Shown: positions 45,152 to 55,006, counted from the first letter of the stretch. The stretch: 64,000 bases of DNA from Mesorhizobium loti (GCA_002356515.1 AP017605.1:3419001-3483000); one strand, 5' to 3'. Notes: a model not told the origin generated them from the letters alone. A program made the numbers and translations.

Positions 45152-46179
45152 CACGCCTGCTCCGTATACACGTAATTCCCGGTCTCGCTGACGTCAGGCG
45201 ATGGGCTCGCCTTGGCGAACTCGATGCCGTCGGCGATCTCCTGCGCCACCTCACTGCGAATGGCCTCGATGCCCTTGTCGTCAATGAAGCCGAATTCCCG
45301 CAGCTCGTTTTCGAACAGCGTGATCGGGTCGCGGTTCGACATCCAGTCCTCGATCTCTTCCTTGGTGCGGTAGCGGTTGCGATCGCTCTTGGAATGGCCG
45401 CGATGACGATAGGTCTTGGATTCGATCAGTGTCGGCCCCTCGCCCGCACGGGCACGCTCGACAGCCCTGTAGGACGCCTCGGCGACCTCCGAAAAAATGT
45501 TGCCGTTGACGATGACACCGGGCATCGAATAGGCGGCGGCGCGGTCGGCGATGTTCTTCACCGCGGTCGAGCGCGCGGTCGACGTCGACATGCCGTAGCC
45601 ATTGTTCTCGCAAACGAAAATGACAGGCAGCTTCCAGACTGCCGCCATGTTGAGCGCCTCGTGGAAAGCACCCTCATTGTTGGCGCCGTCGCCGAAGAAG
45701 GACACGACGACCTTGCCGGTCTTCATCATCTTGGAGGAGAGCGCTGCGCCGACGGCGATCGGAATGCCGCCGCCGACGATGCCGTTGGCGCCGAGATTGC
45801 CCTTGGCGACATCGGCAATGTGCATCGAGCCGCCACGGCCCTTGCAGTAGCCCGTGGTCTTGCCGAAGAACTCGGCGAACATGCGCTTCACTTCGGCGCC
45901 CTTGGCGATGCAGTGGCCGTGGCCACGATGCGTCGAGGTGATCTGGTCATCCTCGCCAAGCGGCATGCAGATGCCCATGGCGCTGGCTTCCTGGCCGATC
46001 GACAGATGCATCGTGCCGTGGATGAGGCCGCGCATGTAGCTTTCCTCCGCGCCTTCTTCGAAGCGGCGGATGAGGTACATCTTGTAGAGCACCCGCTGGA
46101 GCTGCTCGGCGCTGTACTGGCGATAGACGAAAGGCAGGTTGGCGCGACTGTCCGCGACGGCTTTGCTGGCCCCGGCCAT
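45151..46179 (-). CDS. 2-oxo acid/acetoin dehydrogenase E1 component, alpha subunit
   Basis: The start ATG 46179 ([14 protein letters not shown]) lies two bases after the upstream stop and gives 342 residues. The thiamine diphosphate motif [18 protein letters not shown]...ENN is complete. [11 protein letters not shown] and the phosphorylation-loop-like [16 protein letters not shown] are also present. It pairs with E1beta to decarboxylate a 2-oxo acid (pyruvate-like) or acetoin and acylate the lipoyl arm of E2. The genes oxidoreductase-E1alpha-E1beta-E2 are packed without gaps, so they act in one pathway. Confidence 0.94.
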   Translation of the reverse strand: MAGASKAVADSRANLPFVYRQYSAEQLQRVLYKMYLIRRFEEGAEESYMRGLIHGTMHLSIGQEASAMGICMPLGEDDQITSTHRGHGHCIAKGAEVKRMFAEFFGKTTGYCKGRGGSMHIADVAKGNLGANGIVGGGIPIAVGAALSSKMMKTGKVVVSFFGDGANNEGAFHEALNMAAVWKLPVIFVCENNGYGMSTSTARSTAVKNIADRAAAYSMPGVIVNGNIFSEVAEASYRAVERARAGEGPTLIESKTYRHRGHSKSDRNRYRTKEEIEDWMSNRDPITLFENELREFGFIDDKGIEAIRSEVAQEIADGIEFAKASPSPDVSETGNYVYTEQA

Positions 46180-46181
46180 GA

Positions 46182-47510
46182 TCAGGCTCCCACGGTTCCG
46201 TAGACGAGTTTGTCCTGGCGGGCGCGCAGTTCGGCGATCTTGGAGCCCGGCGCCGGAGCGGCATTGGCATAGGTGATGAGTTCGCCCTTCTTGATCGGTG
46301 ACGTCACCGAGCCGCCCTGCAGCAGGCCGCAGGGAATGGCCTTGGCGGCATGCGCTTCCGGCGCCGTCATGATCCAGGCGCGGTAGCAATATTCGCCGAT
46401 CGCATCGAGCTTTTCGCCAGGCTGCATGTCCTTCTTGGCGACCGCGGCGACTTCGGCCACCGGCCTGGCCAGCGGCACCATGTCGGCCTTGCCGTACAGC
46501 ACGACGCGGGCGCAGGTCAGCGGCACTTCCAGCGAGGTCAGGTGATAGGGGCGATGGAAGGTGAAATACGGACCCTTGCCCATCTTCAGATCTTCCATGC
46601 GCTCCGAAATGCGCGGATGCGACATGTCGGCGACGACGAAGACACCGGGCGCGACGCCCTTGCCGATCGAATAGTCGACGACGCCAACCCTGGACAGCAC
46701 GCCGCCATCCTTTTCAGGCACCAGCACTTTCGACAGTTCGCCGAGAGTGGCGGCCGGGCCATGCATGCCGGCCTTGTCGGGCACCAGGCCGGTGGCGTTG
46801 GCGATCGCCGCCATCTCAACCATGGTCTTCGAACCGTCGACGAATTCGACCAGCATGCGCACATTCATGTGCCGGCGCTTGGCCTCTTCCTCATAGGCGG
46901 GCGGCGTGGCGTCGATGTTGAGCGGGTTGTTCTTGCCCTTGCCGGCGGCAACAATCGGATGACCCATCGCCGAGACGAATTCAATCAGCTCCATGCAGGA
47001 GGACGGCTCGTCGCCTGCGCCCAGCGAATAGGTGACGCCGAGCCGGTCTGCCTCGCTCTTCAGATAGGCGCCGATGGTGACATCGGCCTCGACGTTCATC
47101 ATCACCAGGTGCTTGCCATGCTCCATGGCGCGCAAGCCGATCTCGGCACCGACGGCGGGAACACCCGTGGCGTCGATGACGACGTCGATCAAGTCATTGT
47201 TGATGACCAGGCTGGCGTCGTTGGTGACCGCCACCTTGCCGGCCTCCATGGCAGCCGTCATCGCCGAAGCGTTCGACACTTCGCGCGCATGGCCAGTCTC
47301 CTGGAAGGCGATGTCCACGGCCCTGCTGGCGGCCGGCAGGTTCAATTCCGAGATCGCACCGATCTCGATGCCGGACATATGGGCGACGCGGGTGACGATG
47401 TCGGTTCCCATCTCGCCGGAGCCGATCAGGCCGATGCGGATGGGCTTGCCCGACTTGCCGCGCTCATCGAGATCGCGGGCAAGGCCCGTCAACGAAATAT
47501 TGGAAGCCAT
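46182..47510 (-). CDS. Homoserine-dehydrogenase-like oxidoreductase with C-terminal SAF domain (COG4091 type)
   Basis: The 442-residue protein (ATG 47510, nine bases after GGGAGGA; ATG 47519 is too close to it) has a Rossmann domain with IGLIGSGEMGTDIV. Next come a catalytic part with ATGVPAVGAEIGLRAMEHGKHLVMM and GAGDEPSSCMELIEF, and a C-terminal SAF-like region (about 330-440, ending KKGELITYANA). Such proteins are annotated as predicted homoserine dehydrogenases, but their substrates are generally unknown. It is the first gene of the operon with E1alpha, E1beta and E2, suggesting it oxidises a hydroxy or polyhydroxy compound into the 2-oxo acid used by the complex (inference). Confidence 0.9.
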   Translation of the reverse strand: MASNISLTGLARDLDERGKSGKPIRIGLIGSGEMGTDIVTRVAHMSGIEIGAISELNLPAASRAVDIAFQETGHAREVSNASAMTAAMEAGKVAVTNDASLVINNDLIDVVIDATGVPAVGAEIGLRAMEHGKHLVMMNVEADVTIGAYLKSEADRLGVTYSLGAGDEPSSCMELIEFVSAMGHPIVAAGKGKNNPLNIDATPPAYEEEAKRRHMNVRMLVEFVDGSKTMVEMAAIANATGLVPDKAGMHGPAATLGELSKVLVPEKDGGVLSRVGVVDYSIGKGVAPGVFVVADMSHPRISERMEDLKMGKGPYFTFHRPYHLTSLEVPLTCARVVLYGKADMVPLARPVAEVAAVAKKDMQPGEKLDAIGEYCYRAWIMTAPEAHAAKAIPCGLLQGGSVTSPIKKGELITYANAAPAPGSKIAELRARQDKLVYGTVGA

Positions 47511-47538
47511 ACCGCTCATTCCTCCCACATTGCAGGCT

Positions 47539-47582
47539 TGTTCATTCGCTTGACGGGTATTGAACATCTGTATTTCTGTCAA
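47539..47582 (-). promoter_or_regulatory. Putative promoter and inverted repeat of the oxidoreductase-E1-E2 operon
   Basis: On the minus strand a perfect -35 like TTGACA (47582-47577) is followed after 17 bases by a weak TACCCG. Overlapping it is an inverted repeat TGTTCA-16-TGAACA (47566-47539), a likely operator. The remaining 200 bases toward the phosphodiesterase gene show nothing else. Confidence 0.4.
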
Positions 47583-47790
47583 GACTAATGTCCAATTTCC
47601 TGCACTTTTCGGCGCCTTTCTCGGAGACCGCGTGTGAGCCCAAAAAGGCGCCGCGAAGCACGGCACCTTGCGGACGGTGCACAAGCGGGCGACCGCAGGG
47701 ATATGATCCTTGGCGCAAGGGAGATGCACGGGAGTTGGCGCGGTTAATGGGTCGCGATGACCCCTCGTCGCGTCCCGGAGTGGGAGACCT

Positions 47791-48567
47791 CTACGGGACT
47801 CGATCCGACACTGGCGGCACCGGAAAATCATGAAAGTGCACGATGACGCCATCCGCATCGATGAAGATCACGGCATAGGCCGGCGGCTCGTGGCCCAGGC
47901 TCCAGCTCTGTGAGAAGTCGAGCGCGGTCTGATGGTTGGTGCTGCGCAGCGTGCTGACGGGAATGCCGCGCCAGCTGCCGGCGATCGGTCGATGGACGTG
48001 TCCGGCGAAGATGTGACGGACATTGCCATGGCGAGACAGCACCTCGTGGAAGGCATCGGCGTCAGCGAGCCTTACCTCGTCGAGCACCGGCATATGTATC
48101 CGAAACGGCGGGTGATGCATAAACAGGAAGACTGGACGGCCCCCCGCCTCTTGCAGCCGTTCATCGAACCAGTCGAGCCGCGCCGCGCACAGCCTGCCCT
48201 CGACATGGCCGCTGTCCAGCGTATCGAGCAGGATCAGACGCCCCACGCTGCCGTCGAACACACTCTGGACGAATCCGCGCTCGGTGACGGCCTCCGGGAA
48301 CATCTCGAGAAACAACGCCCGGTCGTCATGATTGCCGAGCATCAGCCGGCAGGGTGGAGAAAATTGCGCCAGCCTCTCCCGCAACGCCGCATAGGCGGCA
48401 CGCTCGCCGTCATTGGTCAGGTCGCCTGATATCACCACCAGATCGGCATCGGCATGGTTCTTGCCGATGTCGGCCAGGCAGGCGTCCAGCCTCACCAACG
48501 GATCGGAGCCGTACAGCAGGCCACCCGGCGCCATCAGATGCGGATCGGAGAGCTGGATGATTTTCAT
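47791..48567 (-). CDS. Calcineurin-type phosphodiesterase (CpdA/class III cyclic nucleotide PDE-like)
   Basis: The 258-residue cytoplasmic metallophosphoesterase (ATG 48567) has all binuclear metal motifs: SDPHL (D8, H10), ISGDLTNDGE, MLGNHDDR, FMHHPP and FAGHVHRP. Members hydrolyse cAMP or glycerophosphodiesters; the substrate cannot be told from sequence. It lies 71 bases downstream of bdhA on the same strand and may be co-transcribed. Confidence 0.92.
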   Translation of the reverse strand: MKIIQLSDPHLMAPGGLLYGSDPLVRLDACLADIGKNHADADLVVISGDLTNDGERAAYAALRERLAQFSPPCRLMLGNHDDRALFLEMFPEAVTERGFVQSVFDGSVGRLILLDTLDSGHVEGRLCAARLDWFDERLQEAGGRPVFLFMHHPPFRIHMPVLDEVRLADADAFHEVLSRHGNVRHIFAGHVHRPIAGSWRGIPVSTLRSTNHQTALDFSQSWSLGHEPPAYAVIFIDADGVIVHFHDFPVPPVSDRVP

Positions 48568-48638
48568 GGACCTGACCGTACCCTTCCCGCCGGCGCCGCG
48601 TGACGCCAGCCGGAAAATGTGACGCCTCGACTGACCCT

Positions 48639-49427
48639 CTACTGTGCCGTCCAGCCGCCGTCCATCGGCAAGGTCGTGCCGGTGATCTGCCTGGCAGCAT
48701 CCGAGCACAGGAACAGCGTCAGCGCGGCAAGTTCTTCCACGGTGACGAATTCCTTCGTCGGCTGTGCAGCCAGAAGCACGTCGTGCTTCACCTGTTCCTC
48801 GGTCATGCCGCGCGCCTTCATCGTGTCGGGGATCTGCTTCTCGACCAGCGGCGTCCAGACATAGCCGGGCGCGATGGCGTTGACGGTGATGCCGTCCTGC
48901 GCGACTTCCAGCGCCACCGTCTTGGTCAGCCCTGCAATGCCGTGCTTGGCCGAGACATAGGCCGACTTGAACGGCGAGGCGACCAGAGCATGCGCGGAAG
49001 CCGTGTTGATGATGCGGCCCCATTTGCGAGCCTTCATGCCGGGCACCACCGCCTTGATGGCATAGAAGGCCGCGAGAAGATTGATGCGGATGATGGCTTC
49101 CCACTTGTCGTCGGGAAACTCCTCGATCGGCGCGACATGCTGGATGCCGGCATTGTTGACCAGTATATCGAGGCTGCCGAATGCCGCCTCGGCGTCATGC
49201 ACCATGGCGCTCACTGCCGCGCCATCCATCATATTGGCGTCGGAGTAGCGGCACTTGACGCCGAAATCCTTCTCAATACCCGCGCGCTCCTGCTCGATGG
49301 CTGCCGGGTCGCCGAGACCATTGATGGTGACATTGGCGCCTTCGGCGGCGAAGGCGCGGGCGATGGCCAGGCCGATACCGCTGGTCGAGCCGGTGACGAG
49401 GGCATTCTTAGAAGACAGGGAACCCAT
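48639..49427 (-). CDS. bdhA: 3-hydroxybutyrate dehydrogenase
   Basis: This short-chain dehydrogenase interconverts D-3-hydroxybutyrate and acetoacetate with NAD+, in polyhydroxybutyrate turnover. ATG 49427 gives 262 residues. The nucleotide motif TGSTSGIG (12-19), NNAG, and the active site S144, Y157 and K161 (YVSAK) are in place. The BDH-typical IQHVAPIEEFPDDKW and a C-terminal MDGGWTAQ are present. It is divergent from the acetoacetate decarboxylase gene, which consumes its product, so both probably share the 223-base control region. Confidence 0.95.
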   Translation of the reverse strand: MGSLSSKNALVTGSTSGIGLAIARAFAAEGANVTINGLGDPAAIEQERAGIEKDFGVKCRYSDANMMDGAAVSAMVHDAEAAFGSLDILVNNAGIQHVAPIEEFPDDKWEAIIRINLLAAFYAIKAVVPGMKARKWGRIINTASAHALVASPFKSAYVSAKHGIAGLTKTVALEVAQDGITVNAIAPGYVWTPLVEKQIPDTMKARGMTEEQVKHDVLLAAQPTKEFVTVEELAALTLFLCSDAARQITGTTLPMDGGWTAQ

Positions 49428-49650
49428 GATGATCTCGCGACAAGTGAAGGAGCTATTGGCGCACATGGTTTGTGCACCGCACCATAACAATGGCATGACC
49501 GTATGTCATTGCGATTACAATGTTGTGATCCTTTGCGAGCGTCTTGAAGCTGGCACTGGCGCGGCGTGACATGGCACTGTCATGCTGCCGTGCAACATAA
49601 TCCGCCTGCACGTCTCGTATAGATCGTTCCTGAACCAGTGGGTGAGAAGC

Positions 49651-50439
49651 TTGGAAATCGCCGATGTCGTGAAGCGCGCCTATGCGATGCCGCTGACCAA
49701 TCCGTCTTTCCCGCCCGGCCCCTACCGTTTCTTCGACCGCGAATACATCATCATCACCTATCGCACGACGCGCGAGGCGCTCGAGGCCGTGGTGCCGGCG
49801 CCGCTGGAAATCGACGAGCCGCTGGTCAAGTACGAATTCATCCGCATGCCGGACTCCACGGGCTTCGGTGATTATACCGAGACCGGCCAGGTTATCCCGG
49901 TGAAGTACAAGGGCCAGCATGGCGGCTACGTCCATTCGATGTATCTCGACGACGACGCGCCGATCGCCGGCGGCCGTGAGCTTTGGGGCTTTCCCAAGAA
50001 GCTGGCCAATCCCAAGATCGTCCATGAAGGCGAGGTGATCGTCGGCACGCTGCACTATGGCAGCGTCCTGTGCGCCACTGGCACGATGGGCTACAAGCAC
50101 CGCGAAGCCGATCACGATTCCGTGCTTGCAGCACTTGCCGCTCCCAATTTCCTCATCAAGATAATCCCGCATGTCGACGGCACGCCGCGTATCTGCGAGC
50201 TGGTGCGCTATTACCTCACCGACATCACGCTGAAGGAAGCCTGGACGGCGCCGGCCGCGCTCGACCTTCGGCCGCATGTCATGGCCGACGTGGCGAAGCT
50301 GCCGGTGCTCGACATCGTCTCCGCCGTCCATTTCAAGGCCGACCTGACGCTTGGGTTGGGCGAGGTCGTCCACGACTATCTCAGTGATCACAGCCGGCTC
50401 ACAACCAGCACAACCCAGCCGGAGAAAATTCGTGCTTGA
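49651..50439 (+). CDS. adc: Acetoacetate decarboxylase
   Basis: It decarboxylates acetoacetate to acetone and CO2 through a Schiff base. The start is taken as TTG 49651 ([14 protein letters not shown]), giving 262 residues; this places the catalytic Lys pair of GFPKKLANP at K116/K117 and the Glu of GDYTE at E77, nearly the numbering of the Clostridium enzyme (K115/K116, E76). In-frame starts further upstream (GTG 49642, 49582) have no better signal. It overlaps the patatin gene by eight bases and is divergent from bdhA. Confidence 0.93.
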   Translation: MEIADVVKRAYAMPLTNPSFPPGPYRFFDREYIIITYRTTREALEAVVPAPLEIDEPLVKYEFIRMPDSTGFGDYTETGQVIPVKYKGQHGGYVHSMYLDDDAPIAGGRELWGFPKKLANPKIVHEGEVIVGTLHYGSVLCATGTMGYKHREADHDSVLAALAAPNFLIKIIPHVDGTPRICELVRYYLTDITLKEAWTAPAALDLRPHVMADVAKLPVLDIVSAVHFKADLTLGLGEVVHDYLSDHSRLTTSTTQPEKIRA

Positions 50440-51592
50440 ACGCAACCGGAACAAGGAAGCCGCCGCCACGATCGCGGAGATTTCGGCGCAATATGACCGC
50501 ATCGCTTTGGTGTTCCAGGGCGGCGGCGCGCTCGGCGCTTACCAGGCCGGCGTCTACCAGGCGCTGGCCGATGCCGGCTGCGAACCGAGCTGGCTGTCCG
50601 GCGTCTCGATCGGCGCCATCAATGCCTCAATCATCGCCGGCAATGAACCCAGCCGCCGCCTGCAGCGGCTCGAACAGTTCTGGCAGACCATCTCGGGTCG
50701 CAAGATCTGGTCCTACACGCCTGAAGGCGACATCTACCGTGACATCCGCAACCGCACCTCGTCCTGGATGACGATGACCATGGGCCAGCCCGGCTTCTTC
50801 AAGCCGCGCAATCCCAACCCCTGGTTCGAACAGCCGGGCGCCGAGGGCGCCACCAGCTTCTATGACACCGCCGAATTGAAGGACACGCTGGAGAGCCTGA
50901 TCGATTTCGACATCCTCAACGACGGCAAGAAGCGGCTGAGCGTCGGCGCGGTCAACGTGCGGACCGGCAATTTCGTCTATTTCGACACCGACAAGGTGCG
51001 CATCGGACCCGAGCACATCATGGCCAGCGGCGCGCTGCCGCCGGCCTTCCCGTCGGTCCGCATCGAGGGCGAATATTACTGGGACGGCGGCATCGTCTCC
51101 AACACGCCGCTGCAATATCTGCTCGACCAGGAAGAGGACCGCTCGTCGCTGGTGTTTCAGGTCGACCTGTTCAGCGCCCGCGGCGTGCTGCCGCGCAGCA
51201 TGCCGGACGTGCTGTCGCGCCACAAGGACATCATGTATTCCAGCCGCACGCGCCAGAACACCGACAATTTCAAGCGCATTCATAGCCTGAAGATGCGGCT
51301 GCTCGATGCGCTCAAGCGCGTGCCCAAGGAGCAACTGACGCCGGCGGAAGAAGCGCTGATCGCCGACTATTCCGATGCCGGCATCGTCAACATCGTGCAC
51401 CTCATCTACCAGCACAAAGGCTATGAAGGTCACGCCAAGGATTATGAATTCTCCGGCACCTCGATGCGCGAGCATTGGGAGACCGGCCTGGAAGACACGC
51501 AGCGCACCTTGCGCCATCGCAAATGGCTGACGCTGCCGGCCAACGCTGACGGCGTTACCATCCACGATCTGCACAGGGAAGATCCGACGTAG
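50432..51592 (+). CDS. Patatin-like phospholipase (DUF3734 type)
   Basis: The GTG start at 50432, with GGAGA seven bases upstream, gives 386 residues and overlaps the end of adc. The patatin core has the oxyanion loop [13 protein letters not shown], nucleophile S59 in GVSIG and Asp D218 in WDGGIVSN. The C-terminal third ([26 protein letters not shown]) is the DUF3734 extension found in bacterial patatins next to 3-hydroxybutyrate genes. It probably hydrolyses lipids or short polyhydroxybutyrate esters; the grouping with bdhA and adc favours a link to storage-polymer metabolism (inference). Confidence 0.93.
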   Translation: MLERNRNKEAAATIAEISAQYDRIALVFQGGGALGAYQAGVYQALADAGCEPSWLSGVSIGAINASIIAGNEPSRRLQRLEQFWQTISGRKIWSYTPEGDIYRDIRNRTSSWMTMTMGQPGFFKPRNPNPWFEQPGAEGATSFYDTAELKDTLESLIDFDILNDGKKRLSVGAVNVRTGNFVYFDTDKVRIGPEHIMASGALPPAFPSVRIEGEYYWDGGIVSNTPLQYLLDQEEDRSSLVFQVDLFSARGVLPRSMPDVLSRHKDIMYSSRTRQNTDNFKRIHSLKMRLLDALKRVPKEQLTPAEEALIADYSDAGIVNIVHLIYQHKGYEGHAKDYEFSGTSMREHWETGLEDTQRTLRHRKWLTLPANADGVTIHDLHREDPT

Positions 51593-51690
51593 ACCAGCGA
51601 GGCCGTTGCTTCTCTACGGTTCAGTGGTGTGAGCCAGGATTCGTTTGAGGGCCGTCGCCAACGTTTGAGACTGGCCGAGGCTTCTAAACT

Positions 51691-51874
51691 TCGTCATCCC
51701 TGGGCGAAGCAGGAGCGAAGCTCCCTCGCGGAGACCCTGGGATCCATTCCGCGACCTTAGCCTTGGAGTGCGGCGGAGCAGAATTCTGCACCGTGGCGGT
51801 GCTCGGAAGTCGCGGCATCGATCCTCGGGTCTGCGCCGCGTCGCTACGCTCCTTGCTTCGCCCGTGGATGACGA
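51691..51874. repeat. Intergenic repeat element with ~27-base terminal inverted repeats
   Basis: The two ends read TCGTCATCCCTGGGCGAAGC and, on the other strand, TCGTCATCCACGGGCGAAGC and continue similarly, so the 184-base element is bounded by imperfect inverted repeats. It holds no open frame of note. It looks like a miniature palindromic element in the 425-base gap between the patatin and pit genes. Confidence 0.7.
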
Positions 51875-51962
51875 AACGATGGGCGTTTGGCCAATTTCCT
51901 AGGTTTATTCCACGTCGCCAGAAACGAATACATCCTCTTGAACACAGTGCTCCCTCACAAGA

Positions 51963-51995
51963 AAGAGGCAGCGCCGGTCGCCGGCGCTGCCTCTT
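51963..51995 (-). terminator. Rho-independent terminator of pit
   Basis: A perfect 15-base stem (AAGAGGCAGCGCCGG and its complement) with loop TCG is followed on the minus strand by CTTTCTTG. It lies 23 bases past the pit stop, ideally placed. Confidence 0.85.
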
Positions 51996-52017
51996 GCTGA
52001 GAGCTTGTATGCTCCGC

Positions 52018-53628
52018 TCAGAACACCTGGCGGAAGACGATGAACAGCGTGAAGGCGAGCGCGATCGAGCATGGCAGGGTCAGAACCCAGGCCAGCAAAA
52101 GGTTGCGCACCGTCGACCATTGCAGGCCCGAGCCGTTGGCGGCCATCGTTCCGGCGACCCCCGATGACAGCACATGGGTTGTCGACACCGGCAAACCGAG
52201 CCGGTCGGCCATGCCGATGGTCACCATCGCCACGAGTTCGGCCGCCGCACCCTGGCCATAGGTCAGATGGCTCTTGCCGATCTTCTCCCCAACCGTGACG
52301 ACGATGCGTTTCCAGCCGACCATGGTGCCGAGGCCCAACGCCAGCGCAACCGCGACCTTCACCCAGATCGGGATGAACTTCGTCGCGTTGTCGACGGCCT
52401 TGTGATAGTCGGTGACCGCCTTCAGGTCGGCGTCCTGCATCGGCAGCAGCTTCTTCTTGTCGATCAGCTTGAGCGCCTCGCCGATCAGGTAGATGTCGTT
52501 GCGGGCGTTGCTGACCAGATCGGTCGGCACATTATCGACCGATGCGTAGGGCTGCAGCGAAGCGGTGGTGTTGTGGATGTAGGTTTGCAGCGCGACGGTC
52601 GTCTGGTCACTCCAGGTCCGGGTGCGCACGGCATCCTGGACGGCTGCCTTGGCGGCCTTGGCATCGGAAATGGTGACACCGGGCTTCGCATATTTGCCCA
52701 GCGCGGTCTCGACGTTGACCGAAGCCGCCTTGTAGGCCTCGAGATAGTTGATGTCGGGCGTACGGTTCAGCGCATAGGCCGTCGGCACGACGCCGATCAG
52801 GATCAGCATGATCAGGCCCATGCCCTTCTGCCCGTCATTGGAGCCATGCGCGAAGCTGACGCCGGTGCAGGTGAAGATCAGCAGGCCGCGGATCCACCAT
52901 GGCGGCGGCGTGTTGCCTTTCGGTGCCTCGTAGAGCGCCGGATTGCGGACCAGCAGTTTCATCGCATAGAGCAGGATCGCGGCGGCGAAGAAGCCGATGA
53001 TCGGCGACACCAGCAAGGTCACGCCGACATTGGTCGCCTGCGACCAGTCAACGCCGCTGGTGGCGCTGCCGGCCGGGGCCATGAACTGGTTGGCGAGGCC
53101 GACGCCGATGATCGAGCCGACCATCGTGTGCGAGCTCGAGGCCGGCAGGCCGAGGAACCAGGTGCCGAGATTCCACAGGATGGCGGCGACCAGCAGCGCG
53201 AACACCATGGCAAAGCCCGAGGAGGAACCGACCTGCAGGATCAGCTCGACCGGCAGCAGCGACAGGATGCCGAAGGCGACCGCGCCGCTGGAGGTGAGAA
53301 CGCCGAGGAAATTGAAGGCGCCGGACCACATGACGGCGAATTCGGCCGGCAGGGAGCGCGTGTAGATGACGGTCGCCACCGCATTGGCGGTGTCATGGAA
53401 ACCGTTGACGAATTCGAAGCCGAGCGCGATCAGCAGGGCGATGCCGAGCAGGATCCACGGCACGGTCTTGGCCACCGCCAGATCCTGGCTCAGCGCGTAG
53501 CCGACATAGACGATGCCGACCAGCACCAGCACGCCGAAGGCCGGCAGGAACCACTTGGCGCCACCCGAACTATCCAGCGGATGATCCGGTCTCGGAATGC
53601 CCGCCTCACTGGAAATTATGTCCACCAT
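52018..53628 (-). CDS. pit: Inorganic phosphate transporter, PiT family
   Basis: This low-affinity, proton-coupled phosphate (metal-phosphate) transporter has 536 residues. Ten or more membrane helices and the two inverted PiT signatures are visible: GFEFVNGFHDTANAVAT with the following YTRSL near residue 70-95, and GLPVSTTHVLSSGVAG near 480. FAHGSNDGQKGMG marks the second family repeat. A large soluble loop (about 300-420) separates the halves as in E. coli PitA. No DUF47/PhoU-like partner gene is adjacent, unlike many rhizobial pit loci. Confidence 0.95.
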   Translation of the reverse strand: MVDIISSEAGIPRPDHPLDSSGGAKWFLPAFGVLVLVGIVYVGYALSQDLAVAKTVPWILLGIALLIALGFEFVNGFHDTANAVATVIYTRSLPAEFAVMWSGAFNFLGVLTSSGAVAFGILSLLPVELILQVGSSSGFAMVFALLVAAILWNLGTWFLGLPASSSHTMVGSIIGVGLANQFMAPAGSATSGVDWSQATNVGVTLLVSPIIGFFAAAILLYAMKLLVRNPALYEAPKGNTPPPWWIRGLLIFTCTGVSFAHGSNDGQKGMGLIMLILIGVVPTAYALNRTPDINYLEAYKAASVNVETALGKYAKPGVTISDAKAAKAAVQDAVRTRTWSDQTTVALQTYIHNTTASLQPYASVDNVPTDLVSNARNDIYLIGEALKLIDKKKLLPMQDADLKAVTDYHKAVDNATKFIPIWVKVAVALALGLGTMVGWKRIVVTVGEKIGKSHLTYGQGAAAELVAMVTIGMADRLGLPVSTTHVLSSGVAGTMAANGSGLQWSTVRNLLLAWVLTLPCSIALAFTLFIVFRQVF

Positions 53629-53749
53629 GTCCCACTCCTATTGCATTGCAGCAAAGAACCGGGACGAACGCTATGTCCGCACAATGAACCCTGTATGACG
53701 ACACAACCTCTGGAGGATATCTCAGGCGAAAAGCCGGGCGGTCGACGCT

Positions 53750-54964
53750 TCAGGTCCCGCTGGATCGCGTCTTCAGGATCGCCGAGAACAGCGGATCGAA
53801 GGCGCGGCTGATCGGCGCCGCGGCGGCACCCAACGCGATCGACCAGGGGTCGGTGGTGCCAAGCTGTAGGCGCGGCAGGTGCCGACCTGGCCGGTCGGCG
53901 ATCGACGGCAGCAGCGGATCCATCGCCTCGACAAGCCGGCGCGCCAGCGCCTCCGGCGCGCCGCTGGTCAGGATCACGGTCTGCGGATCGAAGATCGTCT
54001 CGATGAGATGCACGCTCCAGCGCAAATCATGCGCTGCCCCGTCGATCCAGGCCATCATCTTCGCATCCCCGGCCAGCACCAAGGCATTCATCTGTTCGTA
54101 GATATCGCTGTCCGCCGGATTGAGGCCGAGATGCTGGTAGAGCGAGGCCAGCGAGGCGCGGTGCTCGAGCGGCGTAGAGCCCGGGCCGGCCGGCGCCAGC
54201 AGCGCCATGCCGATTTCGCCGGCATTGCCATGGCCGCCGCTGTAGAGCTCGCCATTGAGGATCAGCCCGGCGCCGATGCCGTAGCCGACATAGAGACAGA
54301 CCGCGTGGTCGACGCCGTGCGCCGCGCCGACGATGCGCTCCGCCGTGGCGCAGGCGGCGGCATCGTTCTGCAGGCCGACATTCAGCCCCGTGCCTTTGGC
54401 CAGCGTCTCCAGCAGCGGAAATTTCTGCCAGGCCGGCATCATCCATTTGTCGTCCGAATCCTTCAGGCCGAAAGGGCCGGGCATGGCAATGCCGAGACCG
54501 ACCAGCCGCTTTTCCGACTGGGCCGAAATGCCGGCCAGGTCGCGGCGCACACCAGCGATCAGCTCCAGAATGATCTCGACGCCCTTCGACGGCTCATCGA
54601 AAGGCAGGTTCGCCTCGGCCCGCGCCAGCACGCTGCCCATCAGGTCGACGGCCACCGCGCGCGTCAGATGGCGGTCGATATGCAGGCCGATGGCGAAGGC
54701 GCCTTCAGGCACCAGCCTGTAGGGGGTCGACGGCTGCCCCCTGCCCTTGCGCACCGCATCGAGCGCAACGACCAGGCCATCGCTTTCGAGATCCTCGATG
54801 ATGTTGGAAACCGCCTGCTTGGTCAGCTGCGTCGCCCGCGCCAGATCGGCCCGCGACAGCGCGCCGTTCAGACGCAGCGCCTCGATCATGACACGGCGGT
54901 TGTGCGCGCTGGTGCCTTCCTGGTTGGTGCCGCTTTTGGCGCGGATCGGGCTGATGTCGTCCAT
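53750..54964 (-). CDS. ROK-family transcriptional regulator (NagC/XylR-like)
   Basis: ATG 54964 after AGAGGGGA gives 404 residues; ATG 54988 would add eight. The N-terminal winged helix (GALSRADLARATQLTKQAVSN) is followed by the ROK sugar-kinase-like domain with AIGLHIDRH, VGLGIAMPGP, YVGYGIGAGLILNGE and GNAGEIG. The usual CxCGxxGC zinc cluster after GHxxx is replaced (PAGPGSTPLEHRASLA), so zinc binding is doubtful. It is divergent from the ABC/SIS/PfkB operon and a palindrome lies between them, so it is very likely that operon's regulator. Confidence 0.93.
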   Translation of the reverse strand: MDDISPIRAKSGTNQEGTSAHNRRVMIEALRLNGALSRADLARATQLTKQAVSNIIEDLESDGLVVALDAVRKGRGQPSTPYRLVPEGAFAIGLHIDRHLTRAVAVDLMGSVLARAEANLPFDEPSKGVEIILELIAGVRRDLAGISAQSEKRLVGLGIAMPGPFGLKDSDDKWMMPAWQKFPLLETLAKGTGLNVGLQNDAAACATAERIVGAAHGVDHAVCLYVGYGIGAGLILNGELYSGGHGNAGEIGMALLAPAGPGSTPLEHRASLASLYQHLGLNPADSDIYEQMNALVLAGDAKMMAWIDGAAHDLRWSVHLIETIFDPQTVILTSGAPEALARRLVEAMDPLLPSIADRPGRHLPRLQLGTTDPWSIALGAAAAPISRAFDPLFSAILKTRSSGT

Positions 54965-55006
54965 CGGCGTTTCCCCTCTTGACTCCATTAGAATATTGAT
55001 CGACTA

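Noticed and set aside
42713..45175. A very long open frame (over 800 codons) on the plus strand, antisense to the E2 and E1beta genes
   Set aside because: It is the mirror of real GC-rich genes; the protein has Arg/His/Gly/Asp-rich shadow composition and no domains, while the minus strand encodes intact E2 and E1beta.
49480..49540. Dyad symmetry between bdhA and adc as an operator
   Set aside because: The half-sites match only with gaps and mismatches, too weak to report as a feature.
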